The notes: a model not told the origin generated them from the letters alone. DNA of 64,000 nucleotides from Halorussus salinisoli (GCA_005239435.1 SZNP01000008.1:124001-188000), one strand, 5' to 3'; shown: positions 1 through 8,637, counted from the stretch's first letter. Translations and numbers: made by a program.

Positions 1-36
1 TCGGTGGCGAAGCGAAAGTAAAGACCGTGAACAAAT

Positions 37-77
37 CTTATATTGCTATAGGAAATAGGCGAGGCTCGACCCTCGCC
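37..77 (+). promoter_or_regulatory. Putative TATA box and leader hairpin before the MFS-like gene
   Basis: A TATA-like CTTATATT lies at 37-44. It is followed by a perfect 7-bp inverted repeat, GGCGAGG and CCTCGCC, at 58-64 and 71-77 with a 6-nt loop. The first gene starts at 143, so a transcript from this box would have a leader of roughly 70 nt containing the hairpin. The hairpin could instead belong to the end of a gene left of the window. Confidence 0.3.
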
Positions 78-142
78 GACCGAGCGTCGCGGCCCGCGCC
101 GAGCGAGGGTTTGAAGGCCGAAACCGCCGATTTCTAGAACGA

Positions 143-1444
143 ATGCGACTCTTCGGCTTCCTCCGCGAGCGCGAGTGGACGACGGTTCTGGGCTACGTCC
201 TGTTCGTCACCCTGCTGGCGGCGGGGTACTACTACAACGTCACGTTCGTCCAGTTGGGACTGCTCGACCTCGGAACTCGACTCGTCGGACTGACCGAAGC
301 GCAGGTATCGGCGTGGATGGCGGCGCTCGCTCTGCTGACGTTCGGCGTGGCCGTCGTGACCGGGGTGACGATGGACCGCCGCGGGTGGAGTACCGACCTG
401 CTCGTCAAGTTCCGCATGCTCTTCGGCGTGGTTGCGGTCCAGTTCCTGCTGACGCTGGTCGCGCCGGCCGTCCGGACCGGTCCGGCGTTCGGTACGTGGA
501 TACTCGTCGCGTCGGTCGCGCTCGGGGTCGGGATTCCGGTCTCGTTCGGACTGACCATCGATTTCGTACCGGTCGAGGACCGCGGCTACGTCGCGGCGGC
601 GATAACGGCCGTCGCGTACTTCGCGGCCAACGTCTATCCGCTCGACTGGCGCGTCGAGACGTTCAGCGCGGTGATGGTCGCGGCGATGTTGCCCGGACTG
701 GTGGTTCTCGGGGTGCTGGCCTCCGGACGCGTCGGTCCGGCGAATCGCCTCGTCGCTCGACTCGCCGACCAGCACGAGACGTTCGGCGTCGGTCGGTTCT
801 GTCGTCGCGCGACGGTCCGGACCCGGAGTTTCGCGTTCTGGGGACCGGTCGCCCTGATGTTCGGGGTGTTCTTCGTGGACAGTCTGGGCTTTCTCCGCAT
901 CGTCGAGACCCCGACGTTCGTCCAGAGCGCGTGGCAGTCTCCGGCGTTTTCGGACCACCTCGCTCTGGGGGTCGTCCACGTCCTCGGTGCGCTCGTGGCG
1001 GGCGTCCTCTACACCAACTTCGACCGGAACTGGCTGTTCCTGTGGGTGTTCGGCCTGTTCTCGCTGACACACCTGTTCTACACGACCGACGTACGGATGA
1101 CAGCGTGGTTCCCCGGTCTCGCTCGCGGGGCCTCCTCGCCGATAAATTCGGCAGTCTACGCGGTGGCGGTGAGTTTCTACACCACCCTCAACTTCGCGCT
1201 CTGGCCCGACCTCTCGACGCCGAAGACCGTCGGAACCCACACCGCAATCGGCGTCGGTCTCGCGGGGTGGTTGGCGACGTTCCTCAGCACCGCCGTTGCA
1301 CTCTACTTCGAGACCGTCGAGTTGACGCTGCTGTCGCATCTCAACGTGGTGAACGCGCTGGCGCTGTTGCTGTTCTGCGGTCTCGTCGTGGCGCTGTATC
1401 TCAGACGACTGCTCGCCGTCGCGCGGGCCGAGGGGGGAATCTAA
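143..1444 (+). CDS. MFS-like multi-pass membrane transporter
   Basis: The 433-residue product is almost entirely hydrophobic, with about eleven or twelve membrane segments split into two halves by a basic loop near residues 205-230 (RFCRRATVRTR). A short charged loop MDRRGW after the second segments resembles the MFS loop motif. This fits the major facilitator superfamily by architecture, but I recognise no substrate signature. The stop codon overlaps the next start by one base (TAATG), so it is probably co-translated with the polymer-forming membrane protein downstream. The ATG at 143 is the first Met and directly precedes the first hydrophobic stretch. Substrate unknown; membrane-protein call firm, MFS call moderate. 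Confidence 0.65.
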   Translation: MRLFGFLREREWTTVLGYVLFVTLLAAGYYYNVTFVQLGLLDLGTRLVGLTEAQVSAWMAALALLTFGVAVVTGVTMDRRGWSTDLLVKFRMLFGVVAVQFLLTLVAPAVRTGPAFGTWILVASVALGVGIPVSFGLTIDFVPVEDRGYVAAAITAVAYFAANVYPLDWRVETFSAVMVAAMLPGLVVLGVLASGRVGPANRLVARLADQHETFGVGRFCRRATVRTRSFAFWGPVALMFGVFFVDSLGFLRIVETPTFVQSAWQSPAFSDHLALGVVHVLGALVAGVLYTNFDRNWLFLWVFGLFSLTHLFYTTDVRMTAWFPGLARGASSPINSAVYAVAVSFYTTLNFALWPDLSTPKTVGTHTAIGVGLAGWLATFLSTAVALYFETVELTLLSHLNVVNALALLLFCGLVVALYLRRLLAVARAEGGI

Positions 1445-2319
1445 TGGCCGACCCCGTCGAAGTCCTGCCCTTACTGGTGGTCGTGGTGTTGCTGATGACC
1501 GCGAGCGGACAGCACGTCGAGCAGATGGAGGTCGTCTTCGACGGCGACCGGGAAGTCGCGGACCTCCCGGACGCGCTGGTCGTGGGCGGTGGAACCGTCA
1601 CGGTTCCTGCCAACGAGAGCGTCTCCGGCGTCGTCTACGTCGTCGGCGGAGACCTGCACGTCGCTGGCGAAATCGACGGCGAGGTGACGCAACTCGCGGG
1701 GAACGTCTCGGTCGGCGACGGCGGTTCCGTCACCGGGGAGTTGCAGACCATCGCCGGCGAGACCTCCGTCGCGGCGGGTGCGACGGTCGGAACGCGCTCG
1801 ACAGTCGAGTTCGTCCAGCAGGAACGCTCGCCAGCGACCCAGTTCGGCTTTCTCGCGTTGCAGGCGCTCGTCCTCGCACTCGCGGGCGGCGCGCTCGCCC
1901 GCCGCCGGCCAGCGCTCTTGGGCAACGTCGGCGATTCGGTGGTTCACCACTCGGTCGTCAGCGGCGTCGTCGGCGCGTTCACCGGCGTGACCGCCCTCGC
2001 GTTGTTCGTCTTCATGGCGTTCACGCTGATTCTCGTTCCGGTCAGTATCTTCGGACTCGCGCTCGGCCTGCTCACGGTCGCTTACGCCTACGTCGTCTAC
2101 GGATATCTGGTCGGCAAGGCGCTCCCCATCGACCGGCCGGACCTCGCGTCGGCCGCGGGCGTCGCGGCGTTCGTCGTCGGGACGAACCTCCTCGGCCGTG
2201 TTCCGCTCCTCGGCACCGCGATTCGCGGCCTCCTCGTGGTGACGGGCCTCGGCGCGGTCCTCATCACCTACTTCGGCTTCCGGGAGTTCGAACCTGCGCT
2301 CGCGGAACTCGAAGAGTGA
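1444..2319 (+). CDS. Polymer-forming (bactofilin-like) domain membrane protein
   Basis: The 291-residue product has an N-terminal hydrophobic segment (residues 5-20), then an extracellular region of about 100 residues built from short valine/glycine repeats (VYVVGGDLHVAGEIDGEV, then QLAGNVSVGDGG). These look like the right-handed beta-helix rungs of polymer-forming, bactofilin-related domains. The C-terminal half carries four or so membrane helices. Proteins of this layout are common in haloarchaea and bacteria, with no settled function. The start overlaps the stop of the MFS-like gene by one base, suggesting a two-gene operon. The same reading frame is open far upstream, but that part is Arg-rich shadow of the first gene. 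Confidence 0.7.
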   Translation: MADPVEVLPLLVVVVLLMTASGQHVEQMEVVFDGDREVADLPDALVVGGGTVTVPANESVSGVVYVVGGDLHVAGEIDGEVTQLAGNVSVGDGGSVTGELQTIAGETSVAAGATVGTRSTVEFVQQERSPATQFGFLALQALVLALAGGALARRRPALLGNVGDSVVHHSVVSGVVGAFTGVTALALFVFMAFTLILVPVSIFGLALGLLTVAYAYVVYGYLVGKALPIDRPDLASAAGVAAFVVGTNLLGRVPLLGTAIRGLLVVTGLGAVLITYFGFREFEPALAELEE

Positions 2320-2509
2320 ACGAATAGAGCAACTTTTATATTCGTATTAGATTTGTCTCTGTAGGCTTTAGGCATAGTAAGTTGTGTCTCAGTTACGTAC
2401 TCGCGTTAGACTTTCCAGACTACCACGGCGAACACCGAGAGCTATACCCACGGAGTCGTCCCGACGACCGATACCGACCCTTTTGCCGGTTCCCACCGAA
2501 GAAACCGGT

Positions 2510-2704
2510 ATGAGCAGACTTCTGAGCACCGTCCTGAGTTGGGTCAGTTCCTTCGCCGTCGCGTATCTCGTGGGGTCGGCGATACGTGACCGACGGACCG
2601 GCGTCCGAGCAGGTCTCGTCGCCGCGACGGTCGCGGCGACCGTTAGCTGGATCGCCTACACTGCGGTAGAGACCACCGAAACCCCGACTCCCGATGAGTT
2701 GTAG
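2510..2704 (+). CDS. Small two-helix membrane protein
   Basis: The 64-residue product has two hydrophobic segments (about residues 6-24 and 33-52) separated by a charged turn (RDRRTGVR), and ends in an acidic tail (PTPDEL). The frame is open further upstream, but those residues are Arg/Pro-rich and unlike a haloarchaeal protein, so the internal ATG at 2510 is preferred. It ends 3 nt before the next start and is likely co-transcribed with it. A TATA-like stretch (CTTTTATATT) lies near 2333-2342. Family not recognised. Confidence 0.55.
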   Translation: MSRLLSTVLSWVSSFAVAYLVGSAIRDRRTGVRAGLVAATVAATVSWIAYTAVETTETPTPDEL

Positions 2705-2707
2705 ACG

Positions 2708-3424
2708 ATGCTCACGCTCCACATGGGGTGGCGACACCTCCTGTTCGCCAACTGGCCGGTCGCGCCCGAGGAGGTCGAACCCCGGATTCCGGACGCGCTG
2801 TCGGTGGACACCTACGACGGGCGGGCGTGGCTCTCGGTCGTCCCGTACGTCAACGTGGACGTGCGCCCGCGCTGGGTACCGTCCGGCCTCGGCGTTCGCC
2901 TCCCGGAACTCAACCTCCGGACGTACGTCAGCACGGAGGGCGAGTCCGGCGTCTACTTCTTCAGCCTCGACGCCGACGGACTACCGGGCGTCGGACTGGC
3001 GAGCGTCCTCGGCGCACGCCTGCTCCACGCCCTACCGTACTACTACGCCGACATCGACTGCTCGGCCGACGGCGACACCGTCCGATTCGAGAGTCGCCGA
3101 CGCCACCCCGGCGCGCGGCCGGTCCGATTCGCGGCGACGTATGGCCCGACCGGCGAGGAGTTCCGGGCCGAGCGCGGGTCGCTGGCCGAGTTCCTGACCG
3201 AGCGCTACCGATTCTACACAGAGGGCCAAAACGGCGCGATTCGCTACGCCGACATCCGCCACGACCGATGGTCGCTCTACCACGCGACCGCCGAAATCGC
3301 GGAGAACACGTTGTTCCGCGCCGACGGGTTCGCCCGTCCCGAGGTCGACCCGATCTGCTACTACAGTCCGGGCCTCGACGTGCTGGCGTCGCCGAGCCGC
3401 GAACTGGAACGCACTCGTGGGTGA
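2708..3424 (+). CDS. YqjF/DUF2071 family protein
   Basis: The 238-residue product matches the YqjF (DUF2071) pattern. It has the N-terminal GWRHLLFANWPV, then PEEVEPRIPDALSVDTYDGRAWLSVVPY, LPELNLRTYV with GVYFFSLDAD, and a C-terminal YYSPGLDV. These are conserved landmarks of a family of soluble, about 230-residue proteins of uncertain biochemical role that share an acetoacetate-decarboxylase-like fold. No signal peptide is visible, so it is probably cytoplasmic. It follows the small membrane protein by 3 nt. Family call strong, function unknown. Confidence 0.8.
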   Translation: MLTLHMGWRHLLFANWPVAPEEVEPRIPDALSVDTYDGRAWLSVVPYVNVDVRPRWVPSGLGVRLPELNLRTYVSTEGESGVYFFSLDADGLPGVGLASVLGARLLHALPYYYADIDCSADGDTVRFESRRRHPGARPVRFAATYGPTGEEFRAERGSLAEFLTERYRFYTEGQNGAIRYADIRHDRWSLYHATAEIAENTLFRADGFARPEVDPICYYSPGLDVLASPSRELERTRG

Positions 3425-3503
3425 TTAGAATCAGTACCGGTTGACCGATGCGCAGTCGTGGTTAGCTCGAAACGCGACCGCGGGTAACTCGAAAACGTCG
3501 AGT

Positions 3504-4202
3504 TCAGGCCGAGGTTTCGACGCCGAGTTCGTCCAGTAGCGTCGTCGCGCCCTCGCGGGAGGACGCCGGACCTCGTGCCGTCACGAGGTCGCCGTCCACT
3601 TTCACGCTCACGTCCGAATCGACTTCGGCGTCCCAGTTACCGCCCGCGGCTTTCACCTCGTCTTCGACCCAGTAGGGCATCTTCCGGCCGTCGGGCAACA
3701 CGTCGTTTTCGTCCACGATGGCCTCGTCCCACTCGTTCGGGAACCCCGTCACGTCTCGACCCGCGGCGATGGGTTCGCCGTCTTCCCCTTCTGCGAACGC
3801 CAGCAGTGCGACCGCGTGGCAGACGACCATCGCCTTGCCGTCGTCCCCTTCGACTGCCTCGCGGAGGAGTTGGCGGGCGTGTTTGTCCTGGTTCACGTCC
3901 CACTCCGTACCGTGGCCGCCGGGGAACACGACGGCGTCGTAGTCGCTGGCGTCGGTCTTCGCGATCGGCGTCGGGTCGTTCAGGCGCTCGTCGTTCTCGT
4001 GCGCCTGTTTCACCCGCTCGGCGGTCTCCTCGTCTACGAACTGAGCGTCCGGGTCGGTCGAAGTCGGGTCGATGACCGGCGGCGACCCGCTCGGCGTGGC
4101 GACCGTCACGTCGAACCCCGCATCGTCGAGCGTCTGAAGCGGCTCGACGCACTCTTCTCCCCAGTACCCCTCTTCGCTGACCACGAATAGTGCAGAAGGC
4201 AT
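3504..4202 (-). CDS. DJ-1/PfpI family protein (Hsp31-like type 1 glutamine amidotransferase fold), copy 1
   Basis: The 232-residue product starts MPSALFVVSEEGYWGEE and carries VVFPGGHGTEWD (about residues 89-100) and VVCHAVALLAF. The Cys in this last motif sits at the nucleophile elbow, followed by His, as in Hsp31-type DJ-1 superfamily proteins. Such proteins act as glyoxalase/deglycase-like or chaperone proteins; which applies here is not shown. The frame is open upstream to 4364, but the Met at 4202 aligns with the family N terminus and with its paralogue at 55988-56680. A TATA box lies 46 nt upstream. It is divergent from the PAP2-like gene. Confidence 0.85.
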   Translation of the reverse strand: MPSALFVVSEEGYWGEECVEPLQTLDDAGFDVTVATPSGSPPVIDPTSTDPDAQFVDEETAERVKQAHENDERLNDPTPIAKTDASDYDAVVFPGGHGTEWDVNQDKHARQLLREAVEGDDGKAMVVCHAVALLAFAEGEDGEPIAAGRDVTGFPNEWDEAIVDENDVLPDGRKMPYWVEDEVKAAGGNWDAEVDSDVSVKVDGDLVTARGPASSREGATTLLDELGVETSA

Positions 4203-4247
4203 GCATCCCGTCTTGGGCCGGTTCACGTAAACTCGCTTCGCCAGTCT

Positions 4248-4257
4248 ATTTATAAAT
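4248..4257 (-). promoter_or_regulatory. TATA box of the PfpI-like gene (copy 1)
   Basis: On the minus strand ATTTATAAAT reads as a strong archaeal TATA box about 46 nt upstream of the chosen start at 4202. This implies a leader of about 20 nt and supports the start over the longer open frame. Confidence 0.5.
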
Positions 4258-4399
4258 CTTCGTCCGAGAACCGTCAGACTGGGACGGTTTCTGATTCGCA
4301 TCTCTATTTTAAAGACGTGAGAGGAGTAGGGGCCCGGAACCACCCCATCACGGAGGACCCCCATCAGATAGTTGACGGAGCGCGACGTACGCCGAACCG

Positions 4400-5005
4400 A
4401 TGAGCCTTCTCCGGGAGTTCATGCGCATCTATCAGTACCTCTTCCATCCGGGCGTAGTTCTCGCCGTCACGCTACTCCTGCTCGTCTACCGCGAGTGGGC
4501 GACCGACCGTACCCACGTCCGAAGTCTCGTGGTCAGAATCGGCACCCTGCTCGGCGTCGAACTCGTCGCGGTCGTCCCGCTGGCGGTCTACCTGCTCGTT
4601 CGCAAACCGCCAGTAACGCGGCTCACCGCCGGGTCCGACTGGCGAATCAATCTGGTGACTGCTGTCTCGTTGCTCGTCGGCGGCGCGCTCCTGTGGTACG
4701 TCTGGTCGGCGAACTCGTGGGGAGCGACCGTCAGCACTGCGGGAGTCGCCGTCTCCCTGACGGCGGTCCCGTACGCGCTCGTCGCACCGGTCTGGAACGT
4801 CTCCGGACACGTCACGTTCACGCTCGTCCCGACGCTGTTGCTCGCGCTCTCGGACCGGCGGTTCTGGCCGTTGCTCTCGATTCCGACGGTGATGGTCCTC
4901 AACAGACCGGTTCTCGGCGCGCACACGTGGCTCCAATCGCTCGGGGGACTCGCGCTCGGAACGGTCGGCGTGCTGGCGGCGGTAGCGACGTCGTCGCGGG
5001 CGTAA
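4400..5005 (+). CDS. PAP2-like multi-pass membrane protein
   Basis: The 201-residue product has about six membrane helices. Two short motifs recall the type 2 phosphatidic acid phosphatase signature: VSGHVTFT near residue 134 (SGH motif) and NRPVLGAHTWLQSLGG near residue 168 (R-x5-H-like motif). The first signature (K-x6-RP) is present only loosely as DRRFWP, so the catalytic set may be degenerate. If active it would dephosphorylate a lipid or isoprenoid phosphate at the membrane. The gene is divergent from the PfpI-like gene and ends 39 nt before an ABC ATPase. The membrane call is firm; PAP2 assignment is tentative. Confidence 0.5.
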   Translation: MSLLREFMRIYQYLFHPGVVLAVTLLLLVYREWATDRTHVRSLVVRIGTLLGVELVAVVPLAVYLLVRKPPVTRLTAGSDWRINLVTAVSLLVGGALLWYVWSANSWGATVSTAGVAVSLTAVPYALVAPVWNVSGHVTFTLVPTLLLALSDRRFWPLLSIPTVMVLNRPVLGAHTWLQSLGGLALGTVGVLAAVATSSRA

Positions 5006-5044
5006 ATCACCTATGGCTCGGGGTCGTTACGTTCCACGAACTCG

Positions 5045-5866
5045 ATGGGGGGAGACAAAACCGGTGCGCGAGCGACGGACGAATCGGGGCGCGAGCGGAG
5101 CCAACGGAGCGAGACCGCGATTCGATTGGACGGCGTGACCGTGGACTTCGAGGAGGTTCGGGCCGTGGCGGACGTGGACCTCCGAGTGAGCGAGGGCGAG
5201 TTCGTCACGGTCATCGGTCCCTCGGGGTGCGGGAAGACCACCCTGCTCCGGACGGTCGGCGGGCTACAGGACCCGACCGCGGGCACCGTCCGGGTCGGTG
5301 GCTCCCCGCCGGAGCGCGCGCGACGGGCGGGCGAGTTCGGGTTCGTCTTCCAACAGCACGCGCTCTTGCCGTGGAAGTCGGCGCTCGAAAACGTCGTCTT
5401 CCTCCGGAAGATGGTGGGGAAGTCGCCCGACCGTGAACGGGCGCGCGAACTGCTCGCTACCGTCGGTCTCGCGGGGTTCGAGGACGCCCGGCCCGCCGAA
5501 CTCTCGGGCGGGATGGCCCAGCGGGTCGCCATCGCGCGGGCGCTCCACCTCGGGGCGTCGGTCCTGCTGATGGACGAACCCTTCGGCGAACTCGACGAAC
5601 TCACCCGCGAGGAGATGGGCGTCGAGGTCCGGCGGGTCTGGCGCGACCAGCGCAAGACGGTCGTGTTCGTCACTCACAGCGTCCCCGAGGCCGTCTTCCT
5701 CGCCGACAGGTGCGTCGTGATGAGCGACCAACCCGGGGAGATAGCGGGCGTCTTCGACGTGGAACTGCCCCGCCCGCGCGACGAGTCGGTGTACGGCACT
5801 ACGGCGTTCCAGGAGCAGGTCGCGCGCGTCCGGACCGCGCTCCACGAGGGGTACGAACTGCGATGA
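5045..5866 (+). CDS. ABC transporter ATP-binding protein (SsuB/TauB/ThiZ-like)
   Basis: The 273-residue product has Walker A GPSGCGKTT (about residues 58-66), a Q-loop (FVFQQHALLPW), the signature LSGGMAQR, Walker B VLLMDEPFGELD and the H-loop VTHSVPEA. This is the nitrate/sulfonate/taurine subgroup of importer ATPases; EPFGELD and THSVPEA are typical. The first ~25 residues are a charged extension. It powers the transporter formed with the permeases at 5880-6635 and 6632-7525 and the binding protein at 7525-8637. The first permease starts 13 nt after its stop, indicating one operon. Substrate cannot be read from the ATPase. Confidence 0.9.
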   Translation: MGGDKTGARATDESGRERSQRSETAIRLDGVTVDFEEVRAVADVDLRVSEGEFVTVIGPSGCGKTTLLRTVGGLQDPTAGTVRVGGSPPERARRAGEFGFVFQQHALLPWKSALENVVFLRKMVGKSPDRERARELLATVGLAGFEDARPAELSGGMAQRVAIARALHLGASVLLMDEPFGELDELTREEMGVEVRRVWRDQRKTVVFVTHSVPEAVFLADRCVVMSDQPGEIAGVFDVELPRPRDESVYGTTAFQEQVARVRTALHEGYELR

Positions 5867-5879
5867 CCCGCGACCGACC

Positions 5880-6635
5880 ATGAGCCACGCAGACCGAATC
5901 CCGGCAGCCAATCTCTCGCTCCCGGCGGCCGCGCTGGTCGTCGGAATCCTCGCGTGGTGGTCGGTGGTCGTCCTGTTCGGCGTTCCGGCGTATCTGCTCC
6001 CGACGCCCGCCGCAGTCGCCGCCCGACTCGCGGGTCGGCCGGGTCTCTACGCCTGGAACGCGGCGACGACGCTCCGAACGATTCTCGCGGGCGGGACCGC
6101 GGGCGTCCTCGCCGGATTCGGCGCGGCCGCGGTGGTCGTCCACTCGACCGTCCTCCGGCGCGCGCTCTCGCCCTACCTCGTCACGGCGCGCGTCCTGCCG
6201 AAAATCGCGGTCGCGCCGCTCCTGTTGGTCTACCTCGGGACCGGCGCGGGGACCGCCCTCGCGTTCGTCGCGCTCGTGGCCTTCTTCCCGACGTTCGTGA
6301 GTTCGGCGTCCGGTCTCCGGGAGACGCCCGACGAGTATCTCGACCTGCTCCGGTCGGTCGAGGCCGGTCCCCTCCGCGCGTTCCTCTTCGTCAGGATTCC
6401 GGCCGCGCTCCCCTCGGTCTTCGCGGGACTGAAGCAGTCGGCCGCGCTCGCGGTGGTCGGCGCGGTGGTCGCCGAGTGGATTCTGACCGACGCGGGACTC
6501 GGCTATCTGGTCCTCGTCGGGTCGGAGAACGTCCAGACCGACGCGGTGCTGGCGGCCGTGGTCGTCCTCTTCGCCGAGGGGATGGCGGTGTACGGAGCGG
6601 TCGCGGCGGTCGAAAACTGGGTTTCGTGGCGCTAG
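5880..6635 (+). CDS. ABC transporter permease (SsuC/TauC-like), plus strand
   Basis: The 251-residue product has about six membrane helices and the cytoplasmic EAA-type loop: the segment ETPDEYLDLLRSVEAGPLRAF leads into IRIP-like RIPAALPSVFAGLK at about residues 175-188. This loop contacts the ATPase. The family is the BPD_transp_1 permeases of nitrate/sulfonate/thiamine-precursor importers. It is cotranscribed with the upstream ATPase. Its TAG stop is inside a CTAG that is also the stop of the oppositely oriented second permease, so the two genes meet tail to tail with a 4-nt overlap. Probably forms a heterodimer with that permease. Confidence 0.88.
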   Translation: MSHADRIPAANLSLPAAALVVGILAWWSVVVLFGVPAYLLPTPAAVAARLAGRPGLYAWNAATTLRTILAGGTAGVLAGFGAAAVVVHSTVLRRALSPYLVTARVLPKIAVAPLLLVYLGTGAGTALAFVALVAFFPTFVSSASGLRETPDEYLDLLRSVEAGPLRAFLFVRIPAALPSVFAGLKQSAALAVVGAVVAEWILTDAGLGYLVLVGSENVQTDAVLAAVVVLFAEGMAVYGAVAAVENWVSWR

Positions 6636-7525
6636 TTCCACTCCACCCGACGTTCGACCAACGTGGGAGTGAGGTAGAACCCGACGCCCAACACCGCCAG
6701 CACGCCCAGCGCGGCCACCATCCGGGCGGTCTGGAGTCGCGTGGAGGCCCGGAAGACCCGGTAGCCGATTCCGGCCTTCAGGGTGAGGAACTCCGCGACC
6801 ACCGCACCGACGACGCCCGCGGCGGCCGCTATCTTCAGCCCCGCGAACGCCTGCGGGGCCGCGGCCGGGAGTCGCACACGGAGGTACTGCGCCGCGGACG
6901 ACGCGCCGACCGAGCGCGCCAGCGCGAGATACTCGTCGGGCGTCGCGGCCAGTCCCTGATAGGTCGCTATCGTCACCGGGAAGACGGCCAGCGCGGCCGC
7001 GAGCAGGGCGCGGGCGGGCACGCCGTCGCCGAACCACCGGAAGAGAAGTGGCGCGACCGCGACGACTGGGACGACCCGGAGCGCGACCACGTAGGGCCGG
7101 ACCACCGCCCGAGTCGTCTCGGAGGCCGACATCGCCACCGCGAGCGCCGCGCCGACGAGCGCGCCACCGACGATTCCGAGGCCCGCCGTGAGCGCCGTGA
7201 CTCCCGCGGCCCCGACGAGCGCGGGCCAGTGGTCGGCGAGCGACGCGGCGACGTCTGCCGGACTCGGGAAGATTACGTCGGGGACCGCGGCGGTCCGGGC
7301 GGCCCACCACCACGCGACCAGCGCGAGGGCGGCCACGACGACCGGCGGACCGACTCGCGCGGCGAGCGCAGACGCGCGGGACGCGACCGAGCGCGACGCA
7401 CTCGCGGCCGAACGCGGCCCGCCCGCGTCGGACGCCTGCGGGGGCGGGCCGGACGCGGGCGAGTCAGATGCCTGCGACTCGGAGGCGGGCGTGCGCGACT
7501 CGGACCCCGACGAGTCGGAGGTCAT
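6632..7525 (-). CDS. ABC transporter permease (SsuC/TauC-like), minus strand
   Basis: The 297-residue product begins with a ~50-residue Ser/Pro/Asp-rich soluble stretch (SDSSGSESRTPASES). About six membrane helices and the EAA loop (TPDEYLALARSVGASSAAQYLRV, then LPAAAPQAFAGLK) follow. It is homologous to the plus-strand permease. Its start overlaps the stop of the binding-protein gene by one base (TGATG), so it is translationally linked to that gene. The low-complexity N terminus is unusual for a permease. A shorter start after it cannot be excluded, but the overlap favours this one. Confidence 0.87.
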   Translation of the reverse strand: MTSDSSGSESRTPASESQASDSPASGPPPQASDAGGPRSAASASRSVASRASALAARVGPPVVVAALALVAWWWAARTAAVPDVIFPSPADVAASLADHWPALVGAAGVTALTAGLGIVGGALVGAALAVAMSASETTRAVVRPYVVALRVVPVVAVAPLLFRWFGDGVPARALLAAALAVFPVTIATYQGLAATPDEYLALARSVGASSAAQYLRVRLPAAAPQAFAGLKIAAAAGVVGAVVAEFLTLKAGIGYRVFRASTRLQTARMVAALGVLAVLGVGFYLTPTLVERRVEWN

Positions 7526-8637
7526 CAGTTCCGACTGTCGGAGGTGGTCCCGGAAGTGGTTTCGCCGGAAGCGGTTCCGCCGGAAGTCGCCGTCTCGGGC
7601 GGCGAGACGGTCTCGGCGTACCGTCCGACGTACTGGTAGTCCGTGTCGAGATACTCGTTGGTCCAGACCGACGAGGGGTCGGTCTCGCCGCCGAGGAGGT
7701 CGGCGTCACGCAGAGCCCGGTACGTCGTCTCCCACGGTCGCGCCTCGCTCCAGCCCCATCCCTGCTGGCGAACCGTCCGGGAGAGGACGTACTGGCTGGC
7801 CATCTCGACCCACTTGGCCCGCTGGGTGTCGGCGGTCTCGGAGAGGGCCGGATTCGCCTCGACCAGCATCTCGGTGGCCCGGCCGGGGTTGTCGGTCGCC
7901 CACGCCGCGCCGCGGGCGGTCGCGTTCAGGAAGCCCCGGACCGTCTCGGGATTTCGGTCGGCGAAGTCCGGATTCGTGCCCACGACGTGGCCGTAGGAAG
8001 GAATCGTCTCGGCGACCGGAATCGACGAGACCGACCCGGCCTCCCGTCGCGCGACTACTGCGTCGGCGAAGACCCCGCCCGCGGCGTCGACTTCGCCGCC
8101 GAGCAACTGCTGTACCGTGTCGAACCCGGTGTCCACGAGTTCCACGTCCGAGAGGACGCCCTTCTCCTCCAGCAGGAGTTTCGTGAGAACCCGGACCATG
8201 CCGGGTCCGGTGCCGACCGTCTTGCCCGCGAGTTGGTCGGCGCTGGTCAGTTCGCCGCCGAAGGTCTCGCGGGTGGTGAACACCACGACCGGACTCTTCT
8301 GCATCACGACCCCGACCGACCGCGGCGAGAGGCCTCGCGTGTTGACGTTGAGCATCTGGTCGGCGCTCGTGACGGCGAACTCCGTGTTGCCGAGCCCGAC
8401 CTGCTTGGCCGCGAAGTCCGACCCCTGGCCGCTCTCGATTCCGGCGAGGTTCACGCCCTGTTCGTCGTAGTACCCCCTCGCCTTCGCGGCGTAGTACGGG
8501 ACGTGAAGCCCGTTCGGTTTCCAGTTCAGGAGCAGGCCGACCCCCCCGGACTGGGCCGCGCTAGTGGCGACTGCTCCGGTCAGTCCAACCGCACTCACAC
8601 CCGTTGCTCGTAAGAACTCTCGTCGTGTCTCCCCCAT
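7525..8637 (-). CDS. NMT1/THI5-like ABC transporter substrate-binding protein, Tat-exported
   Basis: The 370-residue product starts with a twin-arginine signal (TRREFLRATGVSAVGLTGAVA). The body has the NMT1/THI5/SsuA-type periplasmic fold: LLLNWKPNGLHVPYYAAKARGYY, then EFAVTSADQML and AGKTVGTGPGMVR. Related proteins bind thiamine pyrimidine precursors, riboflavin, sulfonates or nitrate; NWKPNGLHVPYY is closest to the pyrimidine-precursor group, which is an inference. No lipobox Cys follows the signal, unlike most haloarchaeal binding proteins. The C terminus is a Thr/Ser/Gly-rich tail (SGGTASGETTSGTT) without a membrane anchor. First gene of the minus-strand half of the transporter. Confidence 0.85.
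   Translation of the reverse strand: MGETRREFLRATGVSAVGLTGAVATSAAQSGGVGLLLNWKPNGLHVPYYAAKARGYYDEQGVNLAGIESGQGSDFAAKQVGLGNTEFAVTSADQMLNVNTRGLSPRSVGVVMQKSPVVVFTTRETFGGELTSADQLAGKTVGTGPGMVRVLTKLLLEEKGVLSDVELVDTGFDTVQQLLGGEVDAAGGVFADAVVARREAGSVSSIPVAETIPSYGHVVGTNPDFADRNPETVRGFLNATARGAAWATDNPGRATEMLVEANPALSETADTQRAKWVEMASQYVLSRTVRQQGWGWSEARPWETTYRALRDADLLGGETDPSSVWTNEYLDTDYQYVGRYAETVSPPETATSGGTASGETTSGTTSDSRN

Noticed and set aside
5799..7313. A 504-residue minus-strand open frame opposite the first ABC permease
   Set aside because: It is Arg/Gly/Asp-rich with no family features and lies antisense to convincing permease genes. High GC keeps such frames free of stops.
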